A stretch of DNA of 25,687 nt from MWH-TA3 sp044353905 (GTDB taxonomy: Bacteria; Actinomycetota; Actinomycetes; Actinomycetales; Microbacteriaceae): contig JBILBA010000017.1 in the NCBI GenBank assembly GCA_044353905.1, positions 1 to 25,687 of the forward strand. The letters are read 5' to 3'. A model generated the notes under the pieces. It was not told the origin of the DNA. It was given only the letters and a program-made list of their open reading frames with translations, and made no database searches. A program made the translations under genes and the position numbers. This document shows positions 1-8,922 of this stretch, piece after piece; position 1 is the stretch's first letter; every line of letters begins with the position of its first letter.

Positions 1-636
1 CCCGTAGGTGTTGACGTTCTGACCGAGGAGCGTGACTTCGATCGCGCCGTCGTCAACGAGCGCCTGAATCTCGCCGAGGACTTCGCCGGGGCGACGGTCC
101 TTTTCCTTGCCGCGAAGGCTGGGGACGATGCAGAACGTGCAGGTGTTGTTGCATCCGACCGAGATCGAGACCCAGCCTGAGTAGGTCGACTCGCGCTTGG
201 TGGGAAGAGTCGAAGGGAACACGTCGAGCGATTCGAGGATTTCGATTTGGGCTTCGTCGTTGTGGCGGGCTCGCTCGAGCAGCGCCGGCAACGACCCCAT
301 GTTGTGAGTACCGAAAACGACGTCGACCCAGGGGGCCTTGGCGACGATGTCGTGCTTGTCCTTCTGAGCGAGGCAACCGCCGACCGCGATCTGCATTCCG
401 TCGTGGTCGCGTTTGATGGACGCGAGGTGTCCAAGCGTTCCGTAGAGCTTGTTTCCCGCGTTTTCGCGAACGGCACAGGTGTTGAGAACCACGACGTCAG
501 CCTCGGTGCCGTCAAGCGCGGGGATGTATCCGGCCGCTTCCAGCGAGCCGGAAAGACGTTCCGAGTCGTGCACGTTCATCTGACACCCCATTGTTCGCAC
601 CTCATAGGTGCGTGGAATGTCGAGTGTCGTGCTCAT
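1..636 (-). CDS. miaB: MiaB, tRNA-2-methylthio-N6-dimethylallyladenosine synthase (partial, N-terminal 212 residues)
   Basis: A radical-SAM methylthiotransferase that adds a methylthio group to i6A37 of tRNAs reading UNN codons. The reading frame is open from an ATG at 636 to the window edge, where it is cut off. The N-terminal UPF0004 domain shows its three cluster-binding cysteines (Cys18 in TMGCQMN, Cys54 in NTCAVREN, Cys88 in GGCLAQK). The radical-SAM motif CxxxCxxC is seen as CNNTCTFC at 162-169, followed by VPSLRGKEKDRRP, which is typical of MiaB. A GAGG sequence lies a few bases upstream of the ATG. It follows recX by 34 bases on the same strand, the usual actinobacterial recA-recX-miaB order. 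The C-terminal TRAM domain lies outside the window. Confidence 0.97.
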   Translation of the reverse strand, partial: MSTTLDIPRTYEVRTMGCQMNVHDSERLSGSLEAAGYIPALDGTEADVVVLNTCAVRENAGNKLYGTLGHLASIKRDHDGMQIAVGGCLAQKDKHDIVAKAPWVDVVFGTHNMGSLPALLERARHNDEAQIEILESLDVFPSTLPTKRESTYSGWVSISVGCNNTCTFCIVPSLRGKEKDRRPGEVLGEIQALVDDGAIEVTLLGQNVNTYG

Positions 637-670
637 AACCCTCGATTTTACAGCCCTAATGGGCGTGTTG

Positions 671-1267
671 TCACCGAAAGGTGACGCGCGTGACGTTGTC
701 GGCCGATTCCTCGAGCGCCGCTTTGATTGCGTTCGAGATTTCCGGCCCACGGAACCCCCGTCGAGCGAGATACGCGTACAGGCGGCGGTTCAGCGTTTCC
801 TTGTCGAGACCCTTCAATCGCGAGAGGCGTTTGCGGGCCTCTTCGGTCGCGAGTTCGAGCTGGTCGCCCGGCAACTCGGCGATCGCCGCGTCGATGGCGG
901 CGGGCTCGAGGAGGCGCTTGCCCAGTTCGGCCTTGACCGAACTTGCCCCCAGACCTTTGCGGCGCTGGAAACGCTCGGCGAGGTCGGTCGCGAGGTCATA
1001 GTCGTTCAAGAGGTTGACACCCTCGAGTCGCGCGATTTCTGTCGCAACGACGTCGTCAGGCAGGTCGCGCGACTTCAAAAGCTTTTCCATCTCGCGGATT
1101 GACACCGCGCGACGAGTCAGCGCGTACATCGAGATGTTCTCGGCCCGCTTAGCGAGCTCGCCCGCTGATTCGGGGTTGTCGTCGACCTCGGTGTCGGTGG
1201 GGTCGAACGCCCCGGGAAACGTCGTGACGGTGGCCAGGCGTTCCCCGGGACGGTCGATGTCAGTCAT
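671..1267 (-). CDS. recX: RecX, regulatory protein of RecA
   Basis: A 198-residue RecX family protein, which binds RecA filaments and limits RecA activity. The family is recognised from the helical repeat pattern: YALTRRAVSIREMEKLLKSR near 48-67, LNDYDLATDLAERFQRRKGLG in the middle, and the C-terminal RRLYAYLARRGFRGPEISNAI. The first 40 or so residues are acidic and look disordered. The ATG begins only 3 bases after the recA stop codon, so recA and recX are almost certainly co-transcribed and under SOS control. miaB follows after 34 bases. The identification rests on motif pattern and on position directly behind recA. Confidence 0.95.
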   Translation of the reverse strand: MTDIDRPGERLATVTTFPGAFDPTDTEVDDNPESAGELAKRAENISMYALTRRAVSIREMEKLLKSRDLPDDVVATEIARLEGVNLLNDYDLATDLAERFQRRKGLGASSVKAELGKRLLEPAAIDAAIAELPGDQLELATEEARKRLSRLKGLDKETLNRRLYAYLARRGFRGPEISNAIKAALEESADNVTRVTFR

Positions 1268-1270
1268 GGG

Positions 1271-2398
<1,128 letters not shown>

Positions 2399-2601
2399 GG
2401 TGTCTCCTTGTGTAGTGGGTTGCTGCCTATCTGCTGTCTTTCACCTGCGGGCCGATAAGACCGGGCCTGCAGTTTCGGGACAAGGCGGGAACTGTCCTGA
2501 TTGATTTCCACGGTAGGTGTGAGGTCGGACACGTGTGCCCGGCTCGGTTCCATTCGTGGATAACGATCTGTTGAGTTCTCTTGTGGAGACTCTACTCGGG
2601 T

Positions 2602-2617
2602 TCGAACATTTGTTCGA
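2602..2617. promoter_or_regulatory. LexA (SOS) box upstream of recA
   Basis: The sequence TCGAACATTTGTTCGA fits the actinobacterial SOS operator (CGAAC-N4-GTTCG), with six-base arms in perfect palindrome. It lies about 205 bases before the recA GTG. In mycobacteria and streptomycetes the recA SOS box also overlaps a distal promoter. I see a possible minus-strand -10 (TAGAGT) just downstream of it, but I cannot fix the promoter with confidence. No other GAAC-N4-GTTC site was seen in the window. Confidence 0.9.
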
Positions 2618-2626
2618 TACTCGTTA

Positions 2627-2643
2627 TCGCGGCGTGTCGCGCG
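2627..2643. repeat. 17-base direct repeat, copy 1
   Basis: The sequence TCGCGGCGTGTCGCGCG recurs exactly at 2893-2909. The two copies bound the repeat-rich spacer between the recA SOS box and the DUF3046 stop codon. It could be a target-site-type duplication or a recombination footprint. Its composition is biased (CG-rich), which lowers its significance somewhat. Confidence 0.7.
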
Positions 2644-2657
2644 GGATTAGCGGAGTG

Positions 2658-2699
2658 GTGGGATTCGTGGGGCAGTGGGATTCGTGGGGCAGTGGGATT
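2658..2699 (+). repeat. 17-base tandem repeat with G-quadruplex potential
   Basis: The unit GTGGGATTCGTGGGGCA occurs at 2658-2674 and again at 2675-2691, followed by a partial third copy (GTGGGATT). It gives successive runs GGG, GGGG, GGG, GGGG, GGG separated by 4-6 bases, which matches the usual G-quadruplex pattern on the plus strand. It lies in the recA to DUF3046 spacer, beside motif cluster 1. Confidence 0.85.
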
Positions 2700-2739
2700 A
2701 GCGGCGCGATCGCACGCCCGCCACCCTGCTCGCCTTCTC

Positions 2740-2873
2740 ACGTTTTTGGAAACCGATTGCTCAGATTCCCGCGTTCCTGGAAACCAAACCCCGCGTTGCA
2801 GCACTCCTCGACGCGCCACCCCTGTTCGGTTACCGGGAAGGTGGTGAAACACCGAAACGGTTTCCAAAAACGT
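2740..2873. repeat. Intergenic motif cluster 1 (three copies of a TGGAAACCA-core element)
   Basis: There are three copies. ACGTTTTTGGAAACCG at 2740-2755 (+) and its exact reverse complement at 2858-2873 (-) form a perfect 16-base inverted repeat with a 102-base spacer. Within the spacer is a third copy, GCGTTCCTGGAAACCAAACC, at 2771-2790 (+). The core TGG-AAA-CCA is itself a tiny hairpin. The same motif is found in two further intergenic clusters in this window and in no coding region I checked. This cluster, the tandem repeat and the flanking direct repeats fill most of the roughly 510-base gap between recA and DUF3046, which holds no gene I can support. Confidence 0.85.
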
Positions 2874-2892
2874 AAGGCATGGACGAGGCGTG

Positions 2893-2909
2893 TCGCGGCG
2901 TGTCGCGCG
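2893..2909. repeat. 17-base direct repeat, copy 2
   Basis: An exact copy of the sequence at 2627-2643. It ends at the base next to the DUF3046 stop codon (2910-2912), so anything inserted between the two copies left DUF3046 intact. Confidence 0.7.
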
Positions 2910-3131
2910 CTATTTCTTAGGCTCACCACGACCGGCACCGTGAATCCGGTGCTCGGGGACGTCCATCGAGTGACACAGCGCCGTCCACACATCGCGTGGC
3001 GCATTCCCCCCAGCAAGAGCCTCGGCGGCGGTAACACCGAACTCGTCCAGCACCACATCGCGCACGAGGGTGCGGCCGAAGTGCTCGCCGAACTCGGTCG
3101 TCACCGCGAGGGTGAATTCGGAATGCTTCAC
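2910..3131 (-). CDS. DUF3046 family protein
   Basis: A 73-residue protein of a small actinobacterial family of unknown function that is characteristically found just upstream of recA (Rv2738c in M. tuberculosis). The family signature is visible: an N-terminal SEF...EFGEHFGRTLVRDVVLDEFG, then TAAEALAGGNAPRDVWTALC and the near-terminal MDVPEHR. The predicted start is GTG at 3131, which gives MKHSEF. I see only a weak ribosome-binding site in front of it. It lies 18 bases behind the small membrane-protein gene. Function is unknown; assignment to the family is confident from sequence and position. Confidence 0.9.
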   Translation of the reverse strand: MKHSEFTLAVTTEFGEHFGRTLVRDVVLDEFGVTAAEALAGGNAPRDVWTALCHSMDVPEHRIHGAGRGEPKK

Positions 3132-3149
3132 CTAGTCAGCGTATCGGGG

Positions 3150-3458
3150 CTACCAGTCGAGATGCTTCGGACGTTCGGAATCCAGGCCAAGTTCACGCTT
3201 TGCCTTCGACGCCCGGCTCAACCCAATGATCGCAATAGCAATTCCCATGATCACCATCAGCGGAGTGCCCACCATCGCGAAGCCGACACCGGCCCACCCG
3301 ATACCGCATTCGCCGTTACACGGAAAAATACTTGGAATAGAGAACAGCACAATAGGGATGAGAAATCCTGAGAGAGCGAACAGACACCCGAAAGTCGTGG
3401 TCTGACGACCTGATTTGAGCTCGTCCCGAAGTTCGGATTCCTTGTCTGATTCGGCCAT
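3150..3458 (-). CDS. Small two-helix membrane protein, hypothetical
   Basis: A 102-residue protein I do not recognise. A charged N-terminus (MAESDKESELRDELKSGRQ) is followed by a hydrophobic segment at about 24-45, a short loop with two cysteines (PCNGECG), a second hydrophobic segment at about 53-80, and a basic C-terminal tail. The predicted topology has both ends in the cytoplasm. A strong Shine-Dalgarno (GGGGAGG) lies 8 bases before the ATG, supporting both the gene and its start. It sits between the clgR-like gene and DUF3046 on the same strand. The paired cysteines in the external loop could form a disulfide; this is inference. Confidence 0.75.
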   Translation of the reverse strand: MAESDKESELRDELKSGRQTTTFGCLFALSGFLIPIVLFSIPSIFPCNGECGIGWAGVGFAMVGTPLMVIMGIAIAIIGLSRASKAKRELGLDSERPKHLDW

Positions 3459-3520
3459 TCTACGTACCTCCCCTTCAAGGGAAGATTACTCAACTACGGC
3501 CGAATCGCAACCGTTGGAGA

Positions 3521-3943
3521 CTACGCGCGAGCGTCAGAATCGACGTCGACGTCTGCAACAAGTTCGTCCGGTAGGTGATCCGGAGCCGACGGCATGACGT
3601 TGTTGAAATCGGGCATCGACTCGAGGGAGACTTCCTGGTCGAATCCGATGTCAATCGGCGCACCGTACAGAAGCGTCGTGAGGTCTTGAGTGTCGAAGCG
3701 ACCGTTGAGCTGGTCGCTCGCGGACATGCGCGCGCCGACCTCGAGATAGATGTCGGCCTGCGAAACGTTGTAGAAGTCGGCGAGTGTGCGGATGATTTCG
3801 CTCGAGGGTTCGGTGCGACCGCGCTCGAGTTCGGACAAGTGGGCGACCGAGATGCGGGCGCCGCGCTGGACGTCTCCGAGGGTCATCGTCTTTGACGTGC
3901 GGATGTCACGCATGACACCACCGAGTTGTTCGCGAATCAACAT
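3521..3943 (-). CDS. ClgR-like helix-turn-helix transcriptional regulator
   Basis: A 140-residue XRE-family regulator. The HTH covers about residues 1-65 (MLIREQLGGVMRDIRTSKTM, then TLGDVQRGARISVAHLSELERGRTEPSSEIIRTLADFYNVS). The SxxHLSELERGRxEPSSEI stretch closely follows the ClgR/PopR pattern, which activates clp protease and stress genes in actinobacteria. Position also fits, since clgR commonly follows pgsA and cinA. The ATG at 3943 was chosen over an upstream TTG at 3952 because AAAAGGAG sits 9 bases before the ATG but would abut the TTG. The C-terminus is acidic and ends in DSDARA. ClgR proteins are turned over by Clp proteases through C-terminal residues, so a degron there is possible but unproven. 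Confidence 0.85.
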   Translation of the reverse strand: MLIREQLGGVMRDIRTSKTMTLGDVQRGARISVAHLSELERGRTEPSSEIIRTLADFYNVSQADIYLEVGARMSASDQLNGRFDTQDLTTLLYGAPIDIGFDQEVSLESMPDFNNVMPSAPDHLPDELVADVDVDSDARA

Positions 3944-4029
3944 AATGAGCAACTCCTTTTCGTCGGGTTTTTATCGTACAACCCACCTAACCCAAATGTC
4001 GCGTGGTTTATTCCGCTCTTAGGGAATTC

Positions 4030-4578
4030 TCAAGATCGAGGCGGACGACCCTCACCGCTCATTCCCATCGCGCCGAAATCGGGATCAACAATCGGGAGCA
4101 ACCCATCCAATGTTTGAAGGACAGCGAGCATCGTCGACCATCGAATCTCATCCCGGCTTCCGTCGAACTGAAACTCTTCGACAGACTCGCCTTCCAATGA
4201 TGAAAGGGCGATGAAAACCTTGCCGACCTCTGCGCCACTTTGGGAGTAAATTCCAGCCTCACCAGTTGTCGAAACACCGAAAGTGGCATCGAACCGCGAC
4301 CTCGCGCCACGGGCCATCTGAATCGCTACCTCGGCGTTCACTGCTCCACGCTCGCCCAAAAGTTGGCGGTCAACATTCAGCAGCTGGGCTTTCGATTCGA
4401 TGTTGTAGGCGACAATTCCACCCTTCATCACGTTCGATGCGCCCGATGGATTTGTTAGGACGGAATGAACAAGGCCGCCCGTGAGTGACTCCGCGAGGGC
4501 AATCGTGTAGGCAAAACTCGAATACTGGCTGATGAGTTCCTTGACGCGGTGGGCGAGGTCATCGTCCAACAGATTCAT
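4030..4578 (-). CDS. cinA: CinA C-terminal domain protein, nicotinamide-nucleotide amidohydrolase (PncC)
   Basis: A 182-residue stand-alone CinA C-terminal domain. The family enzyme deamidates NMN to NaMN in NAD recycling. Diagnostic stretches are TIALAESLTGGLVHSVLTNPSGASNVMKGGIVAYNIESK (in consecutive blocks), GAVNAEVAIQMARGAR and TTGEAG. The N-terminal COG1058 domain of full-length CinA is absent, as is common in actinobacteria. The ATG at 4578 is chosen because it overlaps the pgsA stop codon in an ATGA arrangement, indicating translational coupling; a longer frame opening at 4617 would run into pgsA. GC is visibly lower than in ftsK or recA. It is followed by the clgR-like gene after 86 bases, which should hold that gene's promoter. 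Confidence 0.93.
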   Translation of the reverse strand: MNLLDDDLAHRVKELISQYSSFAYTIALAESLTGGLVHSVLTNPSGASNVMKGGIVAYNIESKAQLLNVDRQLLGERGAVNAEVAIQMARGARSRFDATFGVSTTGEAGIYSQSGAEVGKVFIALSSLEGESVEEFQFDGSRDEIRWSTMLAVLQTLDGLLPIVDPDFGAMGMSGEGRPPRS

Positions 4579-5156
4579 GCGCGAATCGCCTTCCACACGT
4601 ATTCGATTCCGGTCCACACCGTCAGCGCCACGGCCGCAGTCATCAGGAACCCGTTGAACCAGTTCATCCAGTCACCGAGCAGCGCGGGGAACGGCGCCAG
4701 CGCAAACGACACCGCGATGGACTGCGCGGTCGTCTTGACCTTGCCTCCCCACGACGCGGCGTGAATCTCGCGGTGAACGATCAGCATTCGATAGATCGTG
4801 ATTCCGAATTCGCGAACGAGAACCACAATCGTCACCCACCAGGGCAACTCCCCCACCATCGACAGCACGACGAGCCCAGCGCCAATCAGCACCTTGTCCG
4901 CTATCGGGTCCAACAGAACGCCGAGACTCGTCCCCAGATTTCGAGAACGCGCCAAGTAACCGTCGATTCCGTCGGACGCGGTGCCGAACACGAACAGCGC
5001 GAGAGCGAGCCAGCGAAGCGGACCGTTCGGGTCCATCAGAATCAGCCACACAAATATAGGTGCACACAAGATTCGCGCGATCGTGACGAGGTTCGCGATG
5101 TTCCACGGTGCGACGGCGGTGTCACCCGCGCGAACGACGCGTCGGGTCTCTGCCAC
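4575..5156 (-). CDS. pgsA: CDP-diacylglycerol--glycerol-3-phosphate 3-phosphatidyltransferase
   Basis: A 193-residue membrane enzyme of the CDP-alcohol phosphatidyltransferase family, which makes phosphatidylglycerophosphate for PG and cardiolipin. The catalytic signature DG-x2-AR-x8-G-x3-D-x3-D is intact: DGYLAR at about 65-70, G at about 79, then D and D in LLDPIAD. Several transmembrane helices follow the pattern of the family (IARILCAPIFVWLIL, RWLALALFVFGTASD, LIGAGLVVLSMVGEL, and a C-terminal pair). The start is GTG at 5156, 2 bases after the ftsK stop. The stop overlaps the cinA start. Other members of the superfamily use different alcohols, but the ftsK-pgsA-cinA context supports PgsA. 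Confidence 0.94.
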   Translation of the reverse strand: MAETRRVVRAGDTAVAPWNIANLVTIARILCAPIFVWLILMDPNGPLRWLALALFVFGTASDGIDGYLARSRNLGTSLGVLLDPIADKVLIGAGLVVLSMVGELPWWVTIVVLVREFGITIYRMLIVHREIHAASWGGKVKTTAQSIAVSFALAPFPALLGDWMNWFNGFLMTAAVALTVWTGIEYVWKAIRA

Positions 5157-5158
5157 GT

Positions 5159-7918
5159 TTACTCCCTGCCGGTGAGGTTCCAGGCGTCCTCGTCGGTTTC
5201 GCCGTCATCCTCAGAATACCCCTCTGTCGACTTCGCGAGTGGGTCGTCATACCGAGGGTCGAGCGTCGGGAGTGGCGCAGTCGCCCCGATGTCTTCGCCC
5301 GCGACCCCGAGGTCGTCGTACCCGACGTGCGAGACGGCCGGCTTGGGGGCGGGAACAGCGTCGATCGCGGATTCAACCGCCGCGGCGGCGACGACGGGTG
5401 CGGCGGCCGCGGGAACAGAAGGCACGTCTTCGCCGCGCAGTTTCGCGAGCACCGAACCGAGTTGGTCGGCGGACACGAGCACCTCGCGCGCTTTCGACCC
5501 CTCGCTTGGACCGACGATGTCGCGCGATTCCATGAGGTCCATGAGCCGGCCCGCCTTGGCGAACCCGACCCGCAGTTTGCGCTGCAACATCGAGGTCGAT
5601 CCGAACTGGCTCGATACAACGAGTTCGACGGCCTGCAACAGAACATCGAGGTCATCACCGATGTCGGCGTCGACCTGTTTCTTGCTCGACTCCGCGGCGA
5701 CATCCTCGCGGTACTCGGGGTCGGCTTGTTTCTTGACGTGGTCGACGACAGCCTGAATCTCTTCCTCGGACACCCACGCTCCCTGAACGCGAATCGCTTT
5801 CGCTGCGCCCATCGGCAGGAACAGTCCGTCACCCTGCCCGATCAGTTTCTCGGCACCCTGCTGGTCGAGGATGACCCGCGAGTCGGTCATCGACGACACC
5901 GCGAACGCGAGGCGCGACGGCACGTTGGCCTTGATGAGCCCGGTCACGACGTCGACCGACGGACGCTGGGTTGCGAGGACGAGGTGGATTCCCGACGCAC
6001 GAGCGAGTTGCGTGATGCGGACGATCGCATCTTCGACATCGCGCGGTGCGACCATCATGAGGTCGGCGAGCTCGTCGACGACCACGAGAAGATACGGATA
6101 CTCGCGCAGGACGCGTTCGCTGCCCGCGGGGACTTTGGCCGTGCCCTCGGCGACGGCGCGGTTGTAGTCGTCGATGTGCTTGAACCCGAACGAGTGCAGG
6201 TCGTCGTAACGCATGTCCATCTCTTTGACGACCCATTGCAATGCTTCGGCCGCTTTTTTCGCGTTCGTGATGATGGGCGTGATGAGGTGCGGGACACCCT
6301 GATACGCCGACAGCTCGACGCGCTTGGGGTCAATAAGTACCATGCGGACTTCGGCCGGCGTCGCTTTCATGAGCAGCGAGGTGATCATCGAGTTGACGAA
6401 CGACGACTTTCCAGCACCAGTCGCACCCGCAACGAGAAGGTGTGGCATCTTGGCGAGGTTCGCGATGACGAATTGTCCCTCGACGTCTTTTCCGACACCG
6501 ATCGACATCGGGTGACGCGCGGCGATGGCGGCCGGCGAACGCAGCACATCCCCGAGGGTGACGATGTCACGGTCGGTGTTGGGAATCTCGATACCGATTG
6601 CGGACTTGCCCGGGATCGGAGTGAGGAACGTCACCTCGTTCGAGGCGACGGCATATTCGATGTTGCGCGACAGTGCCGTGACCCGCTCGACCTTCACGCC
6701 CTGCGCGAGTTCGACCTCGTAACGAGTGACGGAAGGGCCGCGCGTGAAGCCGGTGACGGTCGCATCGACCCCGAACTGCACGAGCACGTCCGTGATCGCC
6801 GCGATGGCCTTGTCGTTGACGGGCGATGAGCCCTTGGGTGGCGCGCCCTTGACGAGAATCGTGTCCTTGGGAAGCGAATAGGGTCGGCCCTTTCGAACCG
6901 GAGTCGAACGCGGGTGGTCGCCTGTCGCGACGTTGTCGAGAGGTGCGGTCGACTCGGTGACCGGAATCTTGGCGGTCGCGACGTCATCGGGAGTTGCCCC
7001 CGCCGCAGGACCGGTCCCGTTGAACTGACGAGCCGCTTCTTCGGCGGCGAACATGTCCTTGATCAAATCGGTCGCCGACGCATCCGATTCGACGGGGGTA
7101 TCGAACGGTTTCGGCTTGGGGTTCTTGCGAATCGTCCACCAGGGGCGGCCGTCTCCGAGGTCGCTGTGGCTCGTCACGCTCGACAGGTCGCCGGTCGGAA
7201 CCGATCCGGTCGCCGTCGTTGCGGTGCGCGGCTCGTGGGCGAAGAGGTGCACGCCCAGTTCGCGAATCCGCTCGACGACCCGGACCGGAGTGGTCCTCGT
7301 GACGATGAGCGCGGACACGAGGATGAGAATCGAGAACAGCGGGATGCTGACCCACGCGGTCGCGGCGGTCGTCAACCAGTTCGCGACGACCCAGCCCATG
7401 ACCCCGCCCGCAGCGGCGATACCGGGAATGCCGTTCGACGGTTGCGGCATTCCCCCCGCGATGTGAGCGAGTGCCGAGCACGACAAGACGAACAGCCCGA
7501 GTCCGACCGCGATGCGACGGTTGTCGGCATCAATCGTCGGGTGGCGAAACAGCCACGCGGCGAACAAGACGAGCACGACCGGAAGGCCATAGGCGATGCG
7601 GCCGAACAAACCGCCGACCGTTGATTCTTCGACGAGGCGAACCCACTCAACTGTCGGGACGAACCATTCGACCGTGGCGCCAACCCCCGCAAGAATCAGC
7701 AGGAAAAACGGGAGCCCGTCACGGCGATCGTCCTTTTCGACCTTGTCCGAGAGGAACAGGCGGAAGGTCGCGCCGGCCGCGTGAGCGAGGCCCATCCAGA
7801 TGACGACAAAGAAGTTCGGGCCGGTCGGACGAACCGGGCGCGCCGTTGCCCGCGGAAGCGGACGTGTGGGTGCCGCTTTCCGCGCGTTACTCGGTTTCGA
7901 GCGCGACGGTCCAGCCAT
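5159..7918 (-). CDS. ftsK: FtsK/SpoIIIE DNA translocase
   Basis: A 919-residue membrane-anchored motor that pumps chromosome ends through the division septum. After a basic N-terminus there are about five transmembrane segments between residues 35 and 210. A linker rich in Pro, Ala and Thr covers about 220-350. The motor domain then has Walker A GATGAGKSS at about 495-503 and Walker B LLVVVDELADLM at about 605-617. The C-terminal winged-helix gamma domain (SSQFGSTSMLQRKLRVGFAK, then GRLMDLMESRDIVGPSEGSK) at about 770-830 is the part that reads KOPS/SRS sites. An acidic tail of about 90 residues follows. Start is ATG at 7918 with no obvious Shine-Dalgarno. It heads the ftsK-pgsA-cinA operon. 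Confidence 0.97.
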   Translation of the reverse strand: MAGPSRSKPSNARKAAPTRPLPRATARPVRPTGPNFFVVIWMGLAHAAGATFRLFLSDKVEKDDRRDGLPFFLLILAGVGATVEWFVPTVEWVRLVEESTVGGLFGRIAYGLPVVLVLFAAWLFRHPTIDADNRRIAVGLGLFVLSCSALAHIAGGMPQPSNGIPGIAAAGGVMGWVVANWLTTAATAWVSIPLFSILILVSALIVTRTTPVRVVERIRELGVHLFAHEPRTATTATGSVPTGDLSSVTSHSDLGDGRPWWTIRKNPKPKPFDTPVESDASATDLIKDMFAAEEAARQFNGTGPAAGATPDDVATAKIPVTESTAPLDNVATGDHPRSTPVRKGRPYSLPKDTILVKGAPPKGSSPVNDKAIAAITDVLVQFGVDATVTGFTRGPSVTRYEVELAQGVKVERVTALSRNIEYAVASNEVTFLTPIPGKSAIGIEIPNTDRDIVTLGDVLRSPAAIAARHPMSIGVGKDVEGQFVIANLAKMPHLLVAGATGAGKSSFVNSMITSLLMKATPAEVRMVLIDPKRVELSAYQGVPHLITPIITNAKKAAEALQWVVKEMDMRYDDLHSFGFKHIDDYNRAVAEGTAKVPAGSERVLREYPYLLVVVDELADLMMVAPRDVEDAIVRITQLARASGIHLVLATQRPSVDVVTGLIKANVPSRLAFAVSSMTDSRVILDQQGAEKLIGQGDGLFLPMGAAKAIRVQGAWVSEEEIQAVVDHVKKQADPEYREDVAAESSKKQVDADIGDDLDVLLQAVELVVSSQFGSTSMLQRKLRVGFAKAGRLMDLMESRDIVGPSEGSKAREVLVSADQLGSVLAKLRGEDVPSVPAAAAPVVAAAAVESAIDAVPAPKPAVSHVGYDDLGVAGEDIGATAPLPTLDPRYDDPLAKSTEGYSEDDGETDEDAWNLTGRE

Positions 7919-7946
7919 GGTTTGAGGCTACCCGCGAGCACCCCGA

Positions 7947-7987
7947 AAACACGGGTGCGACACCCGAAACCCGCAAGGTTGCGCGGG
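7947..7987 (-). terminator. Possible weak terminator behind the surface-protein gene
   Basis: On the minus strand, after the stop codon of the glycine-rich protein, there are two short hairpins: one with a 5-base stem (7970-7987) and one with a 6-base stem and 3-base loop (CGGGTG/CACCCG, 7952-7966). The second is followed by TGTTTTC. The T-run is short, so termination may be partial. It is the only candidate separating the thyX-to-surface-protein operon from ftsK. Confidence 0.45.
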
Positions 7988-7995
7988 ACTCGTCC

Positions 7996-8922
7996 TTAGA
8001 GCGACGCGCGTGAACGGCGTCGGTTGAACGGTCGGAAACCGATTCCGGCTGCGATGATCGCGACCGAAGCGAGGGCAGCAAACGTTGTCGGAAGTGCGCC
8101 ACCTGTCGAGGCGAGCGACTCGGACGCGTTGTAACGAAAAATCACAGCTCCATCCGCGCCAACGCCGCCGGTAATGTCGTCGGCAGCGGCGCCGTTGGTG
8201 TCGACAGTTTGGCTCCCACCTTCTCCAATATATTGGGTGTGCGGCGTGTCGGTGTAGACGCCTCCGCCATGCCCGAGTTCATCGGTGAAGCCATCGAAAA
8301 TTGCGGGTGCGCCAGGATCCGAATCGGGAACGATTCCCGGTCCGCCCCCGCTGCACGCTTCTCCGCTAGGAGGCGACCCGGCCACACCCGCACCGACGTT
8401 CTCGCCGACGACGGTCTCGGCGCTACCGTTATCGCAATAACCCCAAGCGAAAATGGCCGGAATGGCACCCGCTCCCCCGTCTGCGACGACAGGAGTTCCA
8501 CCATTCACTGATACGGACGAGTCACCCCCGTCCCCCCCCTCAACGCTAGAGCCGTTTGCGCCACCCGCACCAACGACAATCGCAACAGTGTCATTAGCAG
8601 CAAAACTTGTTAAATCCATGTATTCCACGTCGCCACCTGCACCGGTGTACCCGAAGCTGTATCCATTTGACCAACCCCCACCGCCCGCGCCCACAATCAC
8701 ACTGTAGAGCCCCGTAATTCCTGCGGGAAGGCTCCAGGAATGGGTGCCAGTGCCCTCAAACCACAGTTCACAGACTCCCGCATTGTTGTCGAGATTACCG
8801 CCGTCCGGCTCAAGCCCGCAACCGTCGACATTGGCCGCAGTAGCGGCGGTCGTCGAACCGAGGAGGCCGGTCGACACAAGTGCGGTAAAACCGCCGATTT
8901 TCAAGGCAAGGTTGTTTTTCAC
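7996..8922 (-). CDS. Sortase-anchored glycine-rich surface protein
   Basis: A 308-residue secreted protein. The signal peptide covers about 1-30 (KNNLALKIGGFTALVSTGLL with AxA-type cleavage near TAANVDG). The mature part begins with a Gly-rich domain (ELWFEGTGTHSWSLPAGITG, then YSVIVGAGGGG) of the kind annotated Gly_rich_2. It has four cysteines (DGCG, GVCELW, GYCDNG, GEACSG), enough for two disulfides. The C-terminus carries LASTG, a hydrophobic segment (ALPTTFAALASVAIIAAGIGF) and a basic tail, which is a class E (LAxTG) sortase signal. Start is GTG at 8922, overlapping the ligase stop codon in a GTGA arrangement, with AAGGA upstream. No sortase gene is in the window. GC is somewhat lower than its neighbours. 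Binding partner and function are unknown. Confidence 0.88.
   Translation of the reverse strand: MKNNLALKIGGFTALVSTGLLGSTTAATAANVDGCGLEPDGGNLDNNAGVCELWFEGTGTHSWSLPAGITGLYSVIVGAGGGGWSNGYSFGYTGAGGDVEYMDLTSFAANDTVAIVVGAGGANGSSVEGGDGGDSSVSVNGGTPVVADGGAGAIPAIFAWGYCDNGSAETVVGENVGAGVAGSPPSGEACSGGGPGIVPDSDPGAPAIFDGFTDELGHGGGVYTDTPHTQYIGEGGSQTVDTNGAAADDITGGVGADGAVIFRYNASESLASTGGALPTTFAALASVAIIAAGIGFRPFNRRRSRASL

Noticed and set aside
2535..3371. Plus-strand 278-codon frame through the recA-DUF3046 spacer
   Set aside because: It runs over the SOS box, the tandem repeats, the motif cluster and two genes on the other strand; the product is low complexity with no recognisable domain.
4059..4310. Minus-strand 83-codon frame within cinA
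   Set aside because: It lies wholly within the cinA coding region in another frame and has no independent support.
5108..6829. Long plus-strand open frame (573 codons) opposite ftsK
   Set aside because: It is antisense to a clear ftsK and rich in Arg, Asp, Val and Gly, the usual mirror product of GC-rich codon use. No family motif was seen.
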